NCBI GenBank assembly: GCA_036378175.1 | Contig: DASUWY010000079.1 | Span: 42,206 to 106,205 of the forward strand | Direction of reading: 5' to 3' | Length of the DNA: 64,000 bases | From: Thermoleophilaceae bacterium | GTDB lineage: Bacteria > Actinomycetota > Thermoleophilia > Solirubrobacterales > Thermoleophilaceae | Part shown: in pieces, positions 51,690 through 61,862 of the stretch | Layout of the letters: each line of letters starts with the position of its first letter | How positions within the stretch are numbered: position 1 is the first letter of the stretch | Notes under the pieces: model-generated | Database searches by the model: none | What the model was told of the DNA's origin: nothing | What the model saw: only the letters and a program-made list of their open reading frames with translations | Position numbers and translations under genes: made by a program

Positions 51690-52262
51690 ATGGCATACGC
51701 AGGACAGATCCTCGAGAACCCAGCAAGCGGCGAGCGCTTCGTGTTCCGCAAGACCGCGGCAGACACGGATGGCGAGCTGCTGGAGTTCGACCTCCACCTC
51801 GCGCCCGACGGCCAGGTGCCCGGCAAGCACGTCCACCGCCACCAGGAGGAGCGCTTCGAGGTGGTCTCAGGCACGATGCGCTTCAAGCGCGGCCGCAAGA
51901 CGATCGTCGCCGGGCCCGGCGAGACCGTGGTGATCGAGCCAGGGACGTCGCACAAGTTCGAGAACGGCGGCGACGAGGAGGCGGTGGTGCGCGTTCAGGT
52001 GCGCCCGGCGCTCAAGATGGAGCAGCTCTTCGAAACGGTCGTCGGACTCGCGCACGACGGCCGCACCACGAAGAAGGGCATGCCCAAGCCGCTCGACCTC
52101 GCGCTTTTCGTGCGCGAGTTCAAGGCGGAGGTGCAGGCGCCGTTCCCGCCCGCCTTTGTCCAGCAGGCCACGATGGCCCCGCTCGCCGTGATCGCGCGCC
52201 GGCGCGGCCACGACCGTCGCTACAGCCGGCCGGCCCCGCTAACCCCGGTTCCCGCCACCTAG
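51690..52262 (+). CDS. Cupin-domain protein
   Basis: A 190-residue protein from ATG 51690, preceded by AAGGAG. The cupin core has motif 1 GKHVHRHQEERFEVVSG (two His, Glu) and motif 2 VIEPGTSHKFENGG (His). A C-terminal extension of about 90 residues contains a hydrophobic LALFVREFKAEVQAPF. It probably binds one metal; the substrate is unknown. It is convergent with the membrane protein gene at 52268, 5 bp away. Confidence 0.82.
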   Translation: MAYAGQILENPASGERFVFRKTAADTDGELLEFDLHLAPDGQVPGKHVHRHQEERFEVVSGTMRFKRGRKTIVAGPGETVVIEPGTSHKFENGGDEEAVVRVQVRPALKMEQLFETVVGLAHDGRTTKKGMPKPLDLALFVREFKAEVQAPFPPAFVQQATMAPLAVIARRRGHDRRYSRPAPLTPVPAT

Positions 52263-52267
52263 TGCCG

Positions 52268-52879
52268 CTAGTGATCGTGGAAGGCGGCGAAGGTGTGTAG
52301 CCACGGATCCGCGTAGCTGAGCGCCCACACGCCCACCCCCACCCCAACGATCACGGACACCGTGAGCAGCATCCAGCGCAGGCTTCGCCCCGGCACGCCG
52401 GCCTCACGGCCGAGGTCGGGGCGAACCGCGCTCGGCAGCTCGAGCACATGGCCGAGCACGTGCACGCCCGTGAAGATCACCCACACGATGAACGACACCT
52501 TGTGGATGGGCAGCAGCGTGTCTCGCGACGACGGCCCGGCGAGGAGCAGCGCGATCCCGCTCGCGAACAGGATCACGGTGGTGAGCACGATGATCGGCGC
52601 GATCCCGCGCAGGAGCGGATGCGGCGGCCCCTTCGCGGTGTAGTCGGCGTGTCCCGTGTAGTAGCGGGCGAAGCGGTAGCCGGTGGATGCGAGCTTCAGC
52701 AGCACCGGTGGGATCAGCAGCGCCCCAACGAAGATGTGCACGGACAGGAGCTGCCGCAGGGCGAGCAGCGTCACACCCTCCACCGCGAGAAGAATCAGCA
52801 GCGCAACGGCGGTGCTTGCCGTCAGACGTTCGTTGCCCGCCGTGGCCTCGGCAACGGCGGTGCGGGTCCCGGCTGCCAT
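52268..52879 (-). CDS. Four-to-five-helix membrane protein, cytochrome b561-like
   Basis: A 203-residue protein from ATG 52879 (GTG 52900 is possible). Helices appear near residues 20-45, 48-66, 85-115, 122-150 and 166-190. Several His residues lie in or near helices (SVHIFVG, PIHKVSF, GVHVLGHVLEL), as in b-type cytochromes that bind haem between helices. The ending SYADPWLHTFAAFHDH is His-rich. The pairing partner is unknown. Its start lies in the decayed end of the F420-reductase pseudogene. Confidence 0.62.
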   Translation of the reverse strand: MAAGTRTAVAEATAGNERLTASTAVALLILLAVEGVTLLALRQLLSVHIFVGALLIPPVLLKLASTGYRFARYYTGHADYTAKGPPHPLLRGIAPIIVLTTVILFASGIALLLAGPSSRDTLLPIHKVSFIVWVIFTGVHVLGHVLELPSAVRPDLGREAGVPGRSLRWMLLTVSVIVGVGVGVWALSYADPWLHTFAAFHDH

Positions 52880-52921
52880 GTGGTGATATTCGGCAGCCAC
52901 CCTAAGACCAGGGTGAGAAGT

Positions 52922-53300
52922 TTGAGGCTATACAACGGGCTGAAAACGATGAGCGGGATCCGCCGCGCGCCGGGCCGCCCCTGGTAGACGTCGTAGCCCG
53001 CGTAGAGGTCGTTGACCTTCTCCCACAGGCGCGCGCGCTCCTCGCCGTCCACCTCGTGGCCCACGTAGCGGCCGCTCCGGCCGCCAGGGGCGAGGATGTC
53101 CACCGTCGGATTCGCCTTCACGTTGTGGTGCGGGGCGGGATGCTGCGGGCTGCCGGCCTTCGACGCCACCACCACGAGGTTGTCGCGCCGGTCTTTGCCC
53201 CCTTCACTGTGAGGAGCGGCGACGCCGCGAAGCGCTCGAGCAGGCGCTCCCACCACCTGAGCTGTCTTGTACGCGCGCGAGCCACCGTCCCGGAGCCCAT
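52922..53300 (-). pseudogene. Decayed deazaflavin(F420)-dependent nitroreductase-type gene
   Basis: Two frames together give a DDN-family protein. The first (from 53300) has LLTVKGAKTG, the family LTTTGRKSG region; the second (about 53196 down to 52935) has DNLVVVASKAG, PAPHHNVKANPTV, EERARLWEKVNDLYAGY and RRIPLIVFSP. Between TG and DN the usual 12-15 residues are missing and the frame changes, so a deletion of about 40 bp at 53187-53196 is the simplest cause. The N-terminal domain is short and the normal stop after IPLIVFSP is lost. The gene is probably inactive. Confidence 0.75.
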
Positions 53301-53342
53301 CTAAAGCTAAGTCTCCCGGCTCCGCAACCGATCACACGGGGC

Positions 53343-55442
53343 ATGGAAGCGCCACGCGCGCCCGGCAGCCTGCCCGGCGACGTCCTCGATCTCCAGGCCC
53401 GGCCGGCGCGCGGGAGGCTCGCGGCCGTCATTCCGGCCGATCCCGCGTACCGGTTCGCGGCCCTCGTGATCGCGCTGGGCGCGGCCCTGCTGGCGGTCCT
53501 GATCGTGCGCGGGATCTTCGAACCGGTCCTGGACACGCCATCGCGCGCGGCTCTCTTCACGACGCTCGCGGTGGGCGCCGAGGCGATCTCCCTCAAGTCG
53601 CCACGCCAGCACGACGACGCGCGCGTGAGCCCGTCCAGCCTGATCGCCATCACCGTCCTGCTCGCGTTCGGCACCGGCGCGTCCGTGCTCACCTTCGCGG
53701 CCGGGATGCTCGTGTGGGGCACGGCGAGGCGCGATCCGGCTGTGAAGACCGCGTTCAACGTCGCGCAATACGTCCTCGCCGCGACGGCGGGAGGGGTGGT
53801 GCTGGGCGCCCTCTCCGGCGTCCCGCACCCTGGCCTGCCGATCCATCCGGGCGATCTTCCCGCCATCGGGGCCGCGTCGCTCGTGTTCCTGCTCGTGAAC
53901 GACCTGAGTGTGGCCGTGGTATCGGCGCTCGCGATGGGCGTGCCCATCACGGTCCAGATCAGGCGCAACACCGGCCTGATCCTGATCATCGACGGGATCC
54001 TCGTGGGCTTCGCGCCCGTGGCGGTGGTTGCGGCCCATTTCAGCCTCGCGATGGTGCCGCTGCTCGCGCTGCCGTTCGCGGCGATCTACTACAGCGCGCG
54101 GCAGGCGGATCTGCGCGGCCACGAGTCCACGCACGACTCCCTCACCGGCCTCGCCAACCGCACCCTCTTCCGCGCGCGCGTGGAGCAGGAGATCGAGCGC
54201 GCGCGTCACACCGGCGCAACCGTCGGCGTGCTCGCGCTCGACCTCGACAACTTCAAGGACTTCAACGACACGCTCGGCCACAGGGAGGCGGACCTTCTGC
54301 TCGCCGGGGTGGCGGACCGGCTCCGAGGGCTCGCCGGGCCTCACGACGTGGTTGCCCGCCTGGGCAGCGACGACTTCGGCCTGATGGTCGCGGACGCGAA
54401 CGACCTGTCACGCCTCACCGAACTCGCCCTCTGCGTCAGGGCGCTGCTGGACGAGCCGTTCGTGATCGCCGGACTGCGGCTCGGCATGTCGGCAAGCGTG
54501 GGCATCGCGTGCACGCCCGACCACGGCCGAGACGCCGACGCGCTCATCCGCCACGCCGACGTGGCGATGCACCGCGCGAAGGTCCGCCGCACCGGCATCG
54601 ACGTGTACGACGCCGCCACGGACCCGTACAGCCCGGAGCGGCTCGTGCTCGCGGGCGAGCTGCGCGAGGGCATCACCCGCGGGGAGCTGGTGCTCCACTA
54701 CCAGCCCAAGCTCTCGGTGACGAGCGGAGAGGTGGTGGGCGTGGAGGCGCTCGTGCGCTGGCGGCATCCGCAGCGCGGCCTGATCCCGCCCGGCGAGTTC
54801 ATCGAGCTCGCGGAGCGCACGGACGTGATCGGCGCCCTCACCATGAACGTGCTGCGCATGGCGCTCGGGCAGCTCGCATCCTGGCGGCGCGTGGGGATCT
54901 CGCTGCCGGTGGCGGTGAACCTGCCCGCGCAGATGCTGCTCGACCGCGACCTTCCGGCGGACGTCGCCTCCCTGCTCGCGCGCTTCGGCCTCACGGCGGA
55001 CAGCCTCGTGCTCGAGATCACCGAGGGCTCCCTGATCCACGACCCGCACCGCTCCGCGCAGATCCTCGACGCGCTCGCCGGCATGGGCGTGCGCATCGCC
55101 ATCGACGACTTCGGCACCGGCTACTCCTCGCTCGCCTGGCTCAAGCGCTTCCCGGTGAATGAGATCAAGGTCGACCGGTCGTTCGTCACGGGACTCATCG
55201 AGGACGAGAGCGACGCCGCGATCGTCCGCTCGACGATCGAGCTGGGCCGCTCGCTCGGAATGAGCGTGGTGGCCGAGGGAGTGGAAACGCCCGACGTGCT
55301 GGAGCGCCTGGCCGAGTACGGGTGCGACGTGGCGCAGGGATATCTCATCTCGCGCCCCGTCCCTGCAGCCCAGCTCGTCACGTGGCTTCGCCAAAGGTCG
55401 CAGGCCGCAAGTCGCAGGCCGCAGGTCGAAGACCTGGCCTGA
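53343..55442 (+). CDS. Membrane-bound GGDEF-EAL protein (cyclic di-GMP turnover), GGDEF site degenerate
   Basis: A 699-residue protein. An N-terminal sensor of about seven hydrophobic helices covers residues 35-250. The GGDEF domain follows with DSLTGLANR and LDLDNFKDFND; its active site reads GSDDF instead of GGDEF, so cyclase activity is doubtful. The EAL domain is intact: VEALVRW, VNLPAQML, EITEGSL, DDFGTGYSSL, KVDRSFV and VAEGVET. The likely net activity is cyclic di-GMP breakdown, perhaps GTP-regulated. The last 15 residues are coded by a 7-bp repeat array (55395-55430). Confidence 0.88.
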   Translation: MEAPRAPGSLPGDVLDLQARPARGRLAAVIPADPAYRFAALVIALGAALLAVLIVRGIFEPVLDTPSRAALFTTLAVGAEAISLKSPRQHDDARVSPSSLIAITVLLAFGTGASVLTFAAGMLVWGTARRDPAVKTAFNVAQYVLAATAGGVVLGALSGVPHPGLPIHPGDLPAIGAASLVFLLVNDLSVAVVSALAMGVPITVQIRRNTGLILIIDGILVGFAPVAVVAAHFSLAMVPLLALPFAAIYYSARQADLRGHESTHDSLTGLANRTLFRARVEQEIERARHTGATVGVLALDLDNFKDFNDTLGHREADLLLAGVADRLRGLAGPHDVVARLGSDDFGLMVADANDLSRLTELALCVRALLDEPFVIAGLRLGMSASVGIACTPDHGRDADALIRHADVAMHRAKVRRTGIDVYDAATDPYSPERLVLAGELREGITRGELVLHYQPKLSVTSGEVVGVEALVRWRHPQRGLIPPGEFIELAERTDVIGALTMNVLRMALGQLASWRRVGISLPVAVNLPAQMLLDRDLPADVASLLARFGLTADSLVLEITEGSLIHDPHRSAQILDALAGMGVRIAIDDFGTGYSSLAWLKRFPVNEIKVDRSFVTGLIEDESDAAIVRSTIELGRSLGMSVVAEGVETPDVLERLAEYGCDVAQGYLISRPVPAAQLVTWLRQRSQAASRRPQVEDLA

Positions 55443-55479
55443 GCGCCCCCTGCCCCTGCCACCCTGCGACCTGCGACCT
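55395..55479. repeat. Inverted arrays of 7-bp repeats at the end of the GGDEF-EAL gene
   Basis: The left side is five heptads (GGTCGCA, GGCCGCA, AGTCGCA, GGCCGCA, GGTCGAA; 55396-55430). CAGGTCGAAGACCTG (55422-55436) is a perfect hairpin. The right side has TGCGACC twice (55465-55478), the reverse complement of the left unit. The gene's stop (55440-55442) lies inside. The layout is the same as the element at 33757-33951, but the unit differs. Confidence 0.65.
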
Positions 55480-55535
55480 CTCCCGGGCAGGAGTAGAGTG
55501 CGCACCACTTGGCTCTCGCTTGAGGAGGAGGAGTA

Positions 55536-56032
<497 letters not shown>

Positions 56033-56036
<4 letters not shown>

Positions 56037-58423
56037 GCGCGGTGACAGAGGGCGCCACGGGCACCCGTAGCGGCCCCATCGGCCGCCGCATGAAGCGCAA
56101 GGAGGACCCGCGCCTCATCACGGGCCGCGGCAACTACGTGGATGACATCTCGCTGCCGGGAATGCTCCACATGGCGCTCGTGCGCTCGGACGTGGCGCAC
56201 GCGCGGATCGCGTCGATCGACAAGGGCGCCGCCGAGAGCATGGAGGGCGTCCATGCCGTGCTCACGGGTGAGGACCTCGACGTCGGCGCGCCGCTGCCGA
56301 TGGTGTGGGTGCCGCCGGGAGTGGAGGTGAAGACGCCCGAGCACTGGCCGCTCGCGCGTGGCGAGGTGAACCACGTGGGCGACCCGGTGGCAGTGGTCGT
56401 GGGCTCAGACAAGTACGGCGTGATCGACGCCGCCGCCCGGATCGTCGTGGACTACGAGCCGCTCCCCGCGGTGATCGATCCGGAGAAGGCGCTCGAGGAC
56501 GGCCCGCCGCTGGTGCACGAGGACCTCGGCACGAACAAGACGCACGAGTGGGCGCTCGGCGGTGGCGACATCGACGCCGCCATGTCCGAGGCCGACGTGG
56601 TGGTGGAGCGCCGCATCGTGAACCACCGGACGGCGGGCGCGGCGATCGAGCCGCGCGGCTGCATCGCCGAGTGGCGCGGCAACTCGGTCACGCTCTGGAC
56701 CTCAACCCAGATCCCGCACCTGGTCCGTCTCTTCCTCGCGGGCGAGCTCGGCGTGTCCGAGGAGAAGATCCGCGTGGTGGCCCCGGAGGTGGGCGGCGGC
56801 TTCGGCAGCAAGCTCAACCACTACGCCGAGGAAGTGCTCGCGTGTTACCTCTCGCGCAAGCTCGGCCGGCCGGTGAAGTGGCTCGAGACTCGCTCGGAGA
56901 ACCTCGCGGCCACCACCCACGGCCGCGACCTCATCCTCTACTGCAAGATGGGCCTGAAGCAGGACGGCACCATCACGGGCCTCCACGCGAAGATCGTGGC
57001 GGACCTCGGCGCGTACTACCAGCTGCTCACCCCGTTCATCCCGTGCTTCGCGGCGTTCGTGATGAGCGGCTGTTACAAGATCCCCGCGGTGCAGACCGAC
57101 ATCGTCGGCGTGTTCACCAACAAGTTCGCCACCGACGCCGTGCGCGGCGCCGGCCGGCCGGAGGCCACGCATGCGATCGAGGTGATGATCGAGCAGGCGG
57201 CGGCCGAGCTGGGGATGGACCCGCTCGAGCTGCGGCGGAAGAACTTCATCCCGAAGGAGGACTTCCCCGCCGAGGTGGCCGTGGGCGTGGTGTACGACTC
57301 GGGCGACTACCACGGCACGCTCGACAAGCTGCTCGAGCACGTGAACATGGACGAGTTCCGCCGCGAGCAGGCGGAACTGCGTTCGCACGGCGTCTATCGG
57401 GGCATCGGCTTCTCCACCTACGTGGAGATTTGCGGGCTCGCGCCGTCGCGCGTGGTCGGGCCGAGCGGAGTGGGCATCCAGGGCGGCTTCTGGGAGTCGG
57501 CCGTGGTGCGCGTGCACCCGTCAGGTTCCGCGACCGTCTACACGGGCAGCTCGCCGCACGGCCAGGGTCATGAGACGGGCTTCGCCCAGATCGTGGCCGA
57601 GCGCCTCGGCATCGAGCCGGAGAACGTGGAGGTGATGCACGGCGACACCGACACCGGCCCGTTCGGCATGGGCACGTACGGCTCACGCACGCTGTCCGTG
57701 GGCGGCGAAGCGGCCGGGCGCGCGGCGGTGAAGGTGCAGGAGAAGGCGAAGAAGCTCGCGGCGCACCTGCTCGAGGCCGCGCCCGAGGACATCGAGCTGT
57801 CAGGTGGCCGCTACCAGGTGCGCGGCTCGCCGGACAAGGGCCTGCCGCTCTCGGACATCGCGCTCGCGGCATACGTGCCGGAGAACATCCCGGACGGGAT
57901 GGAGCCGGGGCTCGAGGAGACGTCGTTCTACGACCCGGAGAACTTCGTCTGGCCGTTTGGCGCTCACGCGGCGATCGTTGACGTGGACATCGACACCGGC
58001 AAGGTCGAGGTGGCCCGTTACGTGGCGGTGGACGACTGCGGGCGGGCGATCAACCCGCTGCTGATCGAGGGCCAGGTGCACGGCGGCATCGCGCACGCGA
58101 TCGGCCAGGCGCTGTTCGAGCAGGTGGTCTACAACGACGAGGGCCAGCTGATCACGGGCACCTTCGTGGACTACGCACTGCCCACGGCCGCGGAGCTTCC
58201 CAGCTTCGAGACCGACCGGACCGAGACACCCTCGCCCGTGAACGACCTCGGGGTGAAGGGCGTGGGCGAGGCCGGCACGATCGCCGCCACGCCCACGATG
58301 GTGAACGCGGTGATCGACGCGCTGCGTCCACTCGGGGTGAACTACATCGACATGCCGCTCACGCCGATGCGCGTGTGGGAGGCCATAGAAGAGGCCAAGC
58401 CGGCCGCAGGAGGTGAGTCGTGA
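56033..58423 (+). CDS. Molybdopterin-binding large subunit of the second hydroxylase (CoxL-like)
   Basis: A 796-residue protein from ATG 56033 (ATGA overlap). It has [21 protein letters not shown], the usual N-terminus of CoxL-like subunits, then GGGFGSKLN, the loop [16 protein letters not shown] and the catalytic-Glu loop KGVGEAGTI. Form I carbon monoxide dehydrogenases carry AYxCSFR in the active-site loop; here the loop reads VRGAGRPE, so CO oxidation is unlikely and an aldehyde or N-heterocycle hydroxylase is expected. All three subunits are together in this operon, unlike the B6 locus. Confidence 0.92.
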
Positions 58424-59262
58424 TTCCCGCGAACTTCGACTACGCGGCCCCGGAGTCGCTTGAAGATGCGATCAGTGCCCTGACGCAGGGCGGCGACGAC
58501 GCCAAGCTGCTCGCCGGCGGCCATTCGCTGCTGCCGCTGATGAAGCTGCGGCTGGCTGCGCCGTCGCTGCTCGTGAGCCTCGGGAAGGTTCCCGGACTCA
58601 GCGGCATCGAGCGCTCGAACGGTGGCTTCTCGATCGGCGCGATGACGCGGCACGCGGAGATCGCGGACTCCGAGGAGCTCGGCGTGACCGCACACGCGGC
58701 CTCGCTGATCGCCGACCAGCAGGTGCGCAACCGCGGCACGATCGGCGGCTCGATCGCCCATGGCGATTCGGCCGGCGACCTCCCTACGGTGTTCCTCGCC
58801 GCCGAGGGGACCGTGACGGCGAAGGGCCCGAACGGCGAGCGGCAGATTCCCGCCACGGAGATGTTCAAGAGCTATCTCACCACGGCCGTGGGGCCGGACG
58901 AGGTGGTCACCTCCGTGTACATGCCCGCGCTCGATGGCTTCGGTTGGGGCTACGAGAAGTTCGTCCGCCGCTCGGAGGACTGGGCGATGGTGGGCGTGTG
59001 CGCGCTCGTGAAGTCGAGTGGCGGCACGTGCGAGGACGTGCGCGTGGCTTTGACGCACATGGGCGCTACTCCCCTGCGCGCAACGGCAACCGAGGAGGCA
59101 CTCCGCGGCCAATCGCTCTCGCCCGAGTCGATCGCCCAGGCGGCCGAGCAGGCGGCGGAGGGCACGAACCCGCCAGGCGACGTGAACGCGACGCCCGAAT
59201 ACAAGAAGCACCTCGCGCGGGTGTTGACGAAGCGCGCGCTGATGAGTGCGACCGGTGGCTAA
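58420..59262 (+). CDS. FAD-binding medium subunit of the second hydroxylase (CoxM-like)
   Basis: A 280-residue subunit from GTG 58420, with AGGAGGTGA upstream. FAD motifs are AGGHSLLPLMKLR near residue 32 and RNRGTIGGSIAHGDSAGD near 103; the C-terminal domain ends with YKKHLARVLTKRAL. It passes electrons from the iron-sulfur clusters to the final acceptor. Overlap with the large subunit gene is 4 bp. Confidence 0.93.
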   Translation: MIPANFDYAAPESLEDAISALTQGGDDAKLLAGGHSLLPLMKLRLAAPSLLVSLGKVPGLSGIERSNGGFSIGAMTRHAEIADSEELGVTAHAASLIADQQVRNRGTIGGSIAHGDSAGDLPTVFLAAEGTVTAKGPNGERQIPATEMFKSYLTTAVGPDEVVTSVYMPALDGFGWGYEKFVRRSEDWAMVGVCALVKSSGGTCEDVRVALTHMGATPLRATATEEALRGQSLSPESIAQAAEQAAEGTNPPGDVNATPEYKKHLARVLTKRALMSATGG

Positions 59263-59271
59263 CGTCTGGGT

Positions 59272-60120
59272 GTGGCGTTCAACGCAATAGAGGACGTTCA
59301 GCAGACGCTGTCGTCCGATCATTACCTGGCGGATCGTGCGCTGGCCACATCGGTCTTCCTTGCCGATTCGCTGTCGCAGCCGCTGCTGCTCGAGGGTGAG
59401 GCCGGAGTCGGCAAGACCGAGGTGGCGAAAGCTCTCGCGCATGCAACCGGTGCGCGGCTCATCCGGCTGCAGTGCCACGAGGGCATCGACCTCCACCAGG
59501 CGCTGTACGACTGGGACTACCAGCGCCAGCTCCTCGCGATCCGCGCGGCGGAGGCCGGGCACGGCGGTGAGCTGCCGGAGTCACGCCTCTTCAGCCGCGA
59601 GTTCCTGCTCCGGCGCCCGCTGCTCGAGGCACTCGAGGAGGAGGGTCCGGTGGTGCTCCTCATCGACGAGGTGGACCGCGCCGACGACGAATTCGAGGCG
59701 TTCCTGCTCGAGTTCCTGTCGGACTTCCAGGTCACGATCCCGGAGCTCGGCACGGTGGAGGCGCGCGGCCACCCGCTCGTGATCATCACCTCCAACCGAA
59801 CACGGGAGCTGCACGACGCACTCAAGCGCCGCTGCCTCTACCACTGGATCGACTATCCCACCCCGGAGCGCGAGCAGGACATCGTGCGCGCGCGGCTGCC
59901 GGACGTGCCGGACGAGATTGCCGCGCGGGTGTGCGAGGCGGTGGCGCGGCTGCGCGCGCAGGAGCTCTACAAGCTGCCCGGCGTGGGCGAGACGATCAAC
60001 TGGGCGCGGGCGCTGCTCGCGCTCGGCACGGACGATCTCGAGGAGGCACTTGGCGTGGCGCTGAAGGTGCGCGAGGACATCGACCGCGTGAGGGAGCAGG
60101 GAGTTCTCGAGGGTGTCTGA
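59272..60120 (+). CDS. MoxR-type AAA ATPase, CoxD-like maturation factor
   Basis: A 282-residue AAA+ ATPase from GTG 59272. Walker A GEAGVGKTE is at 42-50, Walker B is VLLIDEVDRAD, sensor 1 is IITSNRTREL, and there is an Arg-finger region after LKRRCLYHWIDYP. CoxD-type ATPases work with VWA proteins to insert sulfur and metal into the molybdenum cofactor of CoxL-like enzymes. The next gene is such a VWA protein (8-bp overlap), which supports this role. Confidence 0.9.
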   Translation: MAFNAIEDVQQTLSSDHYLADRALATSVFLADSLSQPLLLEGEAGVGKTEVAKALAHATGARLIRLQCHEGIDLHQALYDWDYQRQLLAIRAAEAGHGGELPESRLFSREFLLRRPLLEALEEEGPVVLLIDEVDRADDEFEAFLLEFLSDFQVTIPELGTVEARGHPLVIITSNRTRELHDALKRRCLYHWIDYPTPEREQDIVRARLPDVPDEIAARVCEAVARLRAQELYKLPGVGETINWARALLALGTDDLEEALGVALKVREDIDRVREQGVLEGV

Positions 60121-61252
60121 GCCGGCCGCGCTCGGAGCCGGGGTCACCGGCAAGCTCGCCGAGCTGGCCGCGCAGATGAGGGCGGCGGGCGCGCGGGTGG
60201 GCGTGGACGAGCTGCTCGTGGCCCATCGGGCTCTCGCCGCGATCGACCCGAGCTCTCGCCGCGACTCCTACAACGCGCTGCGCGCGGTGCTGTGCTCGAA
60301 GCATTCGGACATTCCGGCGTTCGACGCCGCGTTCCTCGCCTGCTTCGGGAGCGGGCGCGAAGAGGAGGCCGACCTGCTTTCAGCCGAATTGCAGGCGGCG
60401 GGCATCGCGCTGCCGCGCATGGCCGTGCCGGGGGATGAACCCGCAAGGCAGCAGGCGATCGACCAGCGGCCACTGCCCGCCGCCTGGAGCGACGTGGAGA
60501 TCCTTCGCGAAAAGGACTTCGCGGAGTACAGCGAGGCGGAACGCGAGCTGGCGCGCAGGCTGATCCTGCGCCTCGCCCACCGCAGGCCCACGCGGGAGAG
60601 CAGGCGATTGCGGAGGGCGCGCGGCCGCGGCGACACGCACGACCTGCGGCGCACGATCCACGCGTCGCTCCGCTTTGGCGGCGAGCCGATGGAGCGGCGC
60701 TGGCGCGAGCCGTCGCGCAAGGCTCGTCCGGTGGTGCTCGTGTGCGACGTGTCCGGCTCGATGCAGGCGCACGCCCGGATGCTGCTCCAGTACATGCACG
60801 CGTGCGTGGAGGCGAAGGGACGCGTGGAGGCGTTCGTGTTCGGCACCCGTCTCACGCGCGTCACGCGCGAGCTGGCCGGGCGTGACCATGACGCCGCGAT
60901 GACCCGCGCCACCCACGCGGCCGGCGACATGTCCGGAGGCACGCGCATCGGCGAGGCGCTCGCCACGCTCAACCGCGAGCACGGCCGCCGCATCGGCCGC
61001 GGCGCGGTGGTGGTGATCCTCTCCGACGGGTGGGACCGTGGCGAGCCGCAGCAGCTTGCCGATGAGATGGCGCGCCTCAGCCGCTGCGCGCACCGGCTCG
61101 TGTGGCTCAACCCGCTCAAGGCGCACGAGGGCTACGAGCCGCTCACCCGCGGGATGCAGGCGGCGCTCCCCTACGTGGACCACTTCCTGGCCGGGAACTC
61201 GATCGCCTCGCTCGAGGAGCTCGCGGACCTGCTCGAGGGCGAGATGTCGTGA
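60113..61252 (+). CDS. VWA-domain protein, CoxE-like maturation factor
   Basis: A 379-residue protein. The C-terminal VWA domain has the metal-ion-dependent adhesion motif DVSGSMQAH (about residue 208), a conserved Thr in GGTRIGEALATL and a later Asp in VVILSDGWDRG. The N-terminal half is helical and basic (RRPTRESRRLRRARGRG). It matches CoxE, the partner of CoxD in maturing molybdenum hydroxylases. It overlaps the MoxR gene by 8 bp and the nucleotidyltransferase gene by 4 bp. Confidence 0.9.
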   Translation: MSEPAALGAGVTGKLAELAAQMRAAGARVGVDELLVAHRALAAIDPSSRRDSYNALRAVLCSKHSDIPAFDAAFLACFGSGREEEADLLSAELQAAGIALPRMAVPGDEPARQQAIDQRPLPAAWSDVEILREKDFAEYSEAERELARRLILRLAHRRPTRESRRLRRARGRGDTHDLRRTIHASLRFGGEPMERRWREPSRKARPVVLVCDVSGSMQAHARMLLQYMHACVEAKGRVEAFVFGTRLTRVTRELAGRDHDAAMTRATHAAGDMSGGTRIGEALATLNREHGRRIGRGAVVVILSDGWDRGEPQQLADEMARLSRCAHRLVWLNPLKAHEGYEPLTRGMQAALPYVDHFLAGNSIASLEELADLLEGEMS

Positions 61253-61818
61253 TCGGCGCGGTGGTGCTCGCCGCGGGCGAGGGATCGCGCTTCGGTGGTG
61301 CCAAGCAGCTCGCGGAGCTCGACGGGCGCCCGCTGCTCGAGCACGTGCTCATTGCCGCGGCTGCCGTGCCCGCGCTCGAGCGCGTCGTGCTCGTCCTTGG
61401 GGCGCGCGCTGACGAGGTGCGCTCTCGGGTGGACCTTCACGGCGCCGAGGTGGTCGTGGCTCACGACTGGGCGGAGGGGCAGGCGGCCTCGCTGCGCGCC
61501 GGGCTTCTAGCGCTTGACGACGTGGACGGCGCGATGATCCTGCTGGGCGACCAGCCGGGCATCACGCCGGCGGCGATCGAAGCGGTGCTCGCTCACTTCG
61601 ACGGCACTCGCCCTCTACGCGCCGTCTACGACGGGCAGCCGGGGCACCCCGTCGCGCTGCAACGGCAGCTGGTGAAGGAGGCGCTGAACCTGCGCGGCGA
61701 CAGCGGCGCGCGGGAGCTGCTGGAGGCCTCCGGCGTGCGGCGCATCGAGGTGAGCCACCTCTGCGAGCCGGCCGACGTGGACACGCCGGCCGACCTCGAC
61801 GCCCTCCGCGGCACCTAA
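61249..61818 (+). CDS. MocA-like molybdenum cofactor cytidylyltransferase
   Basis: A 189-residue nucleotidyltransferase from GTG 61249. The N-terminal LAAGEGSRFGGAKQL is the NTP-binding loop of the MobA/MocA family; AEGQAASLRAGL and LLGDQPGI (metal site) follow, with GQPGHPVAL and ELLEASGVRRIEV near the end. MocA attaches CMP to molybdopterin to make the cytosine dinucleotide form used by xanthine-dehydrogenase-family enzymes, which fits its place as last gene of the Mo-hydroxylase operon. Confidence 0.85.
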   Translation: MIGAVVLAAGEGSRFGGAKQLAELDGRPLLEHVLIAAAAVPALERVVLVLGARADEVRSRVDLHGAEVVVAHDWAEGQAASLRAGLLALDDVDGAMILLGDQPGITPAAIEAVLAHFDGTRPLRAVYDGQPGHPVALQRQLVKEALNLRGDSGARELLEASGVRRIEVSHLCEPADVDTPADLDALRGT

Positions 61819-61821
61819 CGA

Positions 61822-61858
61822 ACCGGAGTTTTGGGGCTCCTGGCCCCAAAAATCCGGT
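61822..61858. terminator. Bidirectional intrinsic terminator
   Basis: ACCGGA-GTTTTGGGGC, a TCCTG loop, then GCCCCAAAAA-TCCGGT make a 16-bp stem with one G-A mismatch at 61828/61852. The stem carries T runs on one arm and A runs on the other, so it can stop transcripts from both the MocA-like gene and the convergent Rho_N-type gene. Confidence 0.8.
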
Positions 61859-61862
61859 CGGT

